Origin: Branchiostoma floridae
Taxonomy: Eukaryota; Chordata; Leptocardii; Amphioxiformes; Branchiostomatidae
Reading direction: 5' to 3'
Assembly (NCBI RefSeq): GCF_000003815.2
Contig: NC_049984.1
Location: 23,571,002-23,635,001 of the forward strand
DNA length: 64,000 bases
A program made the position numbers and the translations under genes. Below the pieces are notes generated by a model. That model had not been told where the DNA came from, made no database searches, and saw only the letters and a list, made by a program, of their open reading frames with translations. Positions 63,406 to 64,000 of the stretch are shown here, in pieces. How positions within the stretch are numbered: the first letter of the stretch is position 1; the number at the start of each line of letters is the position of its first letter.

Positions 63406-64000
63406 TTGACCATGAGAACTTGAATTGGCGATACCCCAAACAATTGTATTTGTTGAGTGACTTCCACTGATGTTTTAAAAATTCTATCTAAATTTAATTG
63501 TAAACACCACTAACTTCGGCCCAGTTTGACCGCAACATCTTGGTAAAAATGACTATCAGTTCTCCTTTAGGCCATGTTGATTTGATTATATGGATGACAT
63601 CCTCCGGGAACTCCAAAACTGATGCGAGCGGTTTGGCCAAAAAAATAGTTGCCTTCAGTATGAAATCAAAGTGGCCAGGAAGGTTGAACATAGGACTAAA
63701 CACACATAGTATGGTATATCATGATCCTCTGGACCTGAATTTTCTGTACTGGTACCTCCCCCAACCAACAATAGATTTTTGCCTTGCCGCCGGCAAGGCT
63801 TTACGCCAGCTTTCTTCCATGGATGGACGGACCTGTTAACCCAGCCCTTCCAAAGCCCCTTCCAAAGGCCCTTCTTTCCTTGCCGAGTTTCATGGCTTAG
63901 TTAGACAATGGTACATTCCAGGCGAGTATTAAAACGCTCTTCTAGACGCATGTTACTGTATGTGGTCCAGCGTAATAAATCTACGCTTTAACTCACCATG
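63406..64000. other. Unassigned DNA to the window end
   Basis: A plus-strand 99-codon ORF (63540-63839) and an opposing 69-codon ORF overlap. GGCCATGTTGATTTGATTAT inside them recurs in decayed form at 33630, so this is more likely interspersed repeat than a gene. Confidence 0.35.

Overview
The window looks like non-genic, repeat-dense DNA from an invertebrate animal nuclear genome, most likely a lancelet (Branchiostoma). The basis is the tRNA-derived SINEs, LINE 3' tails, many short inverted-repeat transposons, long (CA)n/(CTTT)n runs, an AT-leaning background full of stop codons, and one 100-N scaffold gap (14090-14189). The organism call rests on remembered repeat style, not on a database match. 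I found no intact protein-coding gene, no bacterial-style operon, no rRNA, no CRISPR array and no convincing functional tRNA gene. The only recognisable protein is the decayed C-terminal end of a LINE reverse-transcriptase ORF (about 39996-40145).

Layout. 1-4.9 kb: a SINE split by a palindromic element, a (TG)n and a (CA)n run, a Mutator-like MITE with a 9-bp target duplication, a 237-bp direct repeat pair, and an inverted element carrying a hammerhead ribozyme motif in each arm. 5-11.5 kb: a MITE, a four-unit tandem array (7927-9315), a 300-bp CTTT run and retroposon tails. 11.9-13.3 kb: a SINE whose A box is interrupted by a MITE with perfect 36-bp ends. 14.0-21.5 kb: the gap, which lies inside a palindromic MITE, then more SINEs, MITEs and LINE tails. 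21.5-24.2 kb: a five-copy satellite of about 556 bp built from two related halves. 24-34 kb: MITE families, including a MITE end amplified into a 121-bp satellite (27128-27672). 35-36 kb: a non-autonomous piggyBac-like element with TTAA duplications. 36-46.6 kb: hammerhead-like relics, the LINE 3' end, a mariner end and more SINEs. 47-55.2 kb: a 2.5-copy array, then about 7 kb of satellite of roughly 150-bp units with two higher-order periods (about 587 and 690 bp), interrupted by a Harbinger-like MITE and by a 1.27-kb segment. 55-64 kb: interspersed SINEs and MITEs in unique AT-rich DNA.

How the parts relate. The main story is nesting and amplification. Four of the five main copies of one SINE family were later hit by different MITEs. 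MITE and retroposon ends sit beside, or inside, the simple and tandem repeats, suggesting they seeded them. Several degraded pieces share the catalytic layout of hammerhead ribozymes of the Penelope-like retroelement or retrozyme type. The best candidates are at 4771-4826, its inverted twin at 4590-4651, and 46554-46611.
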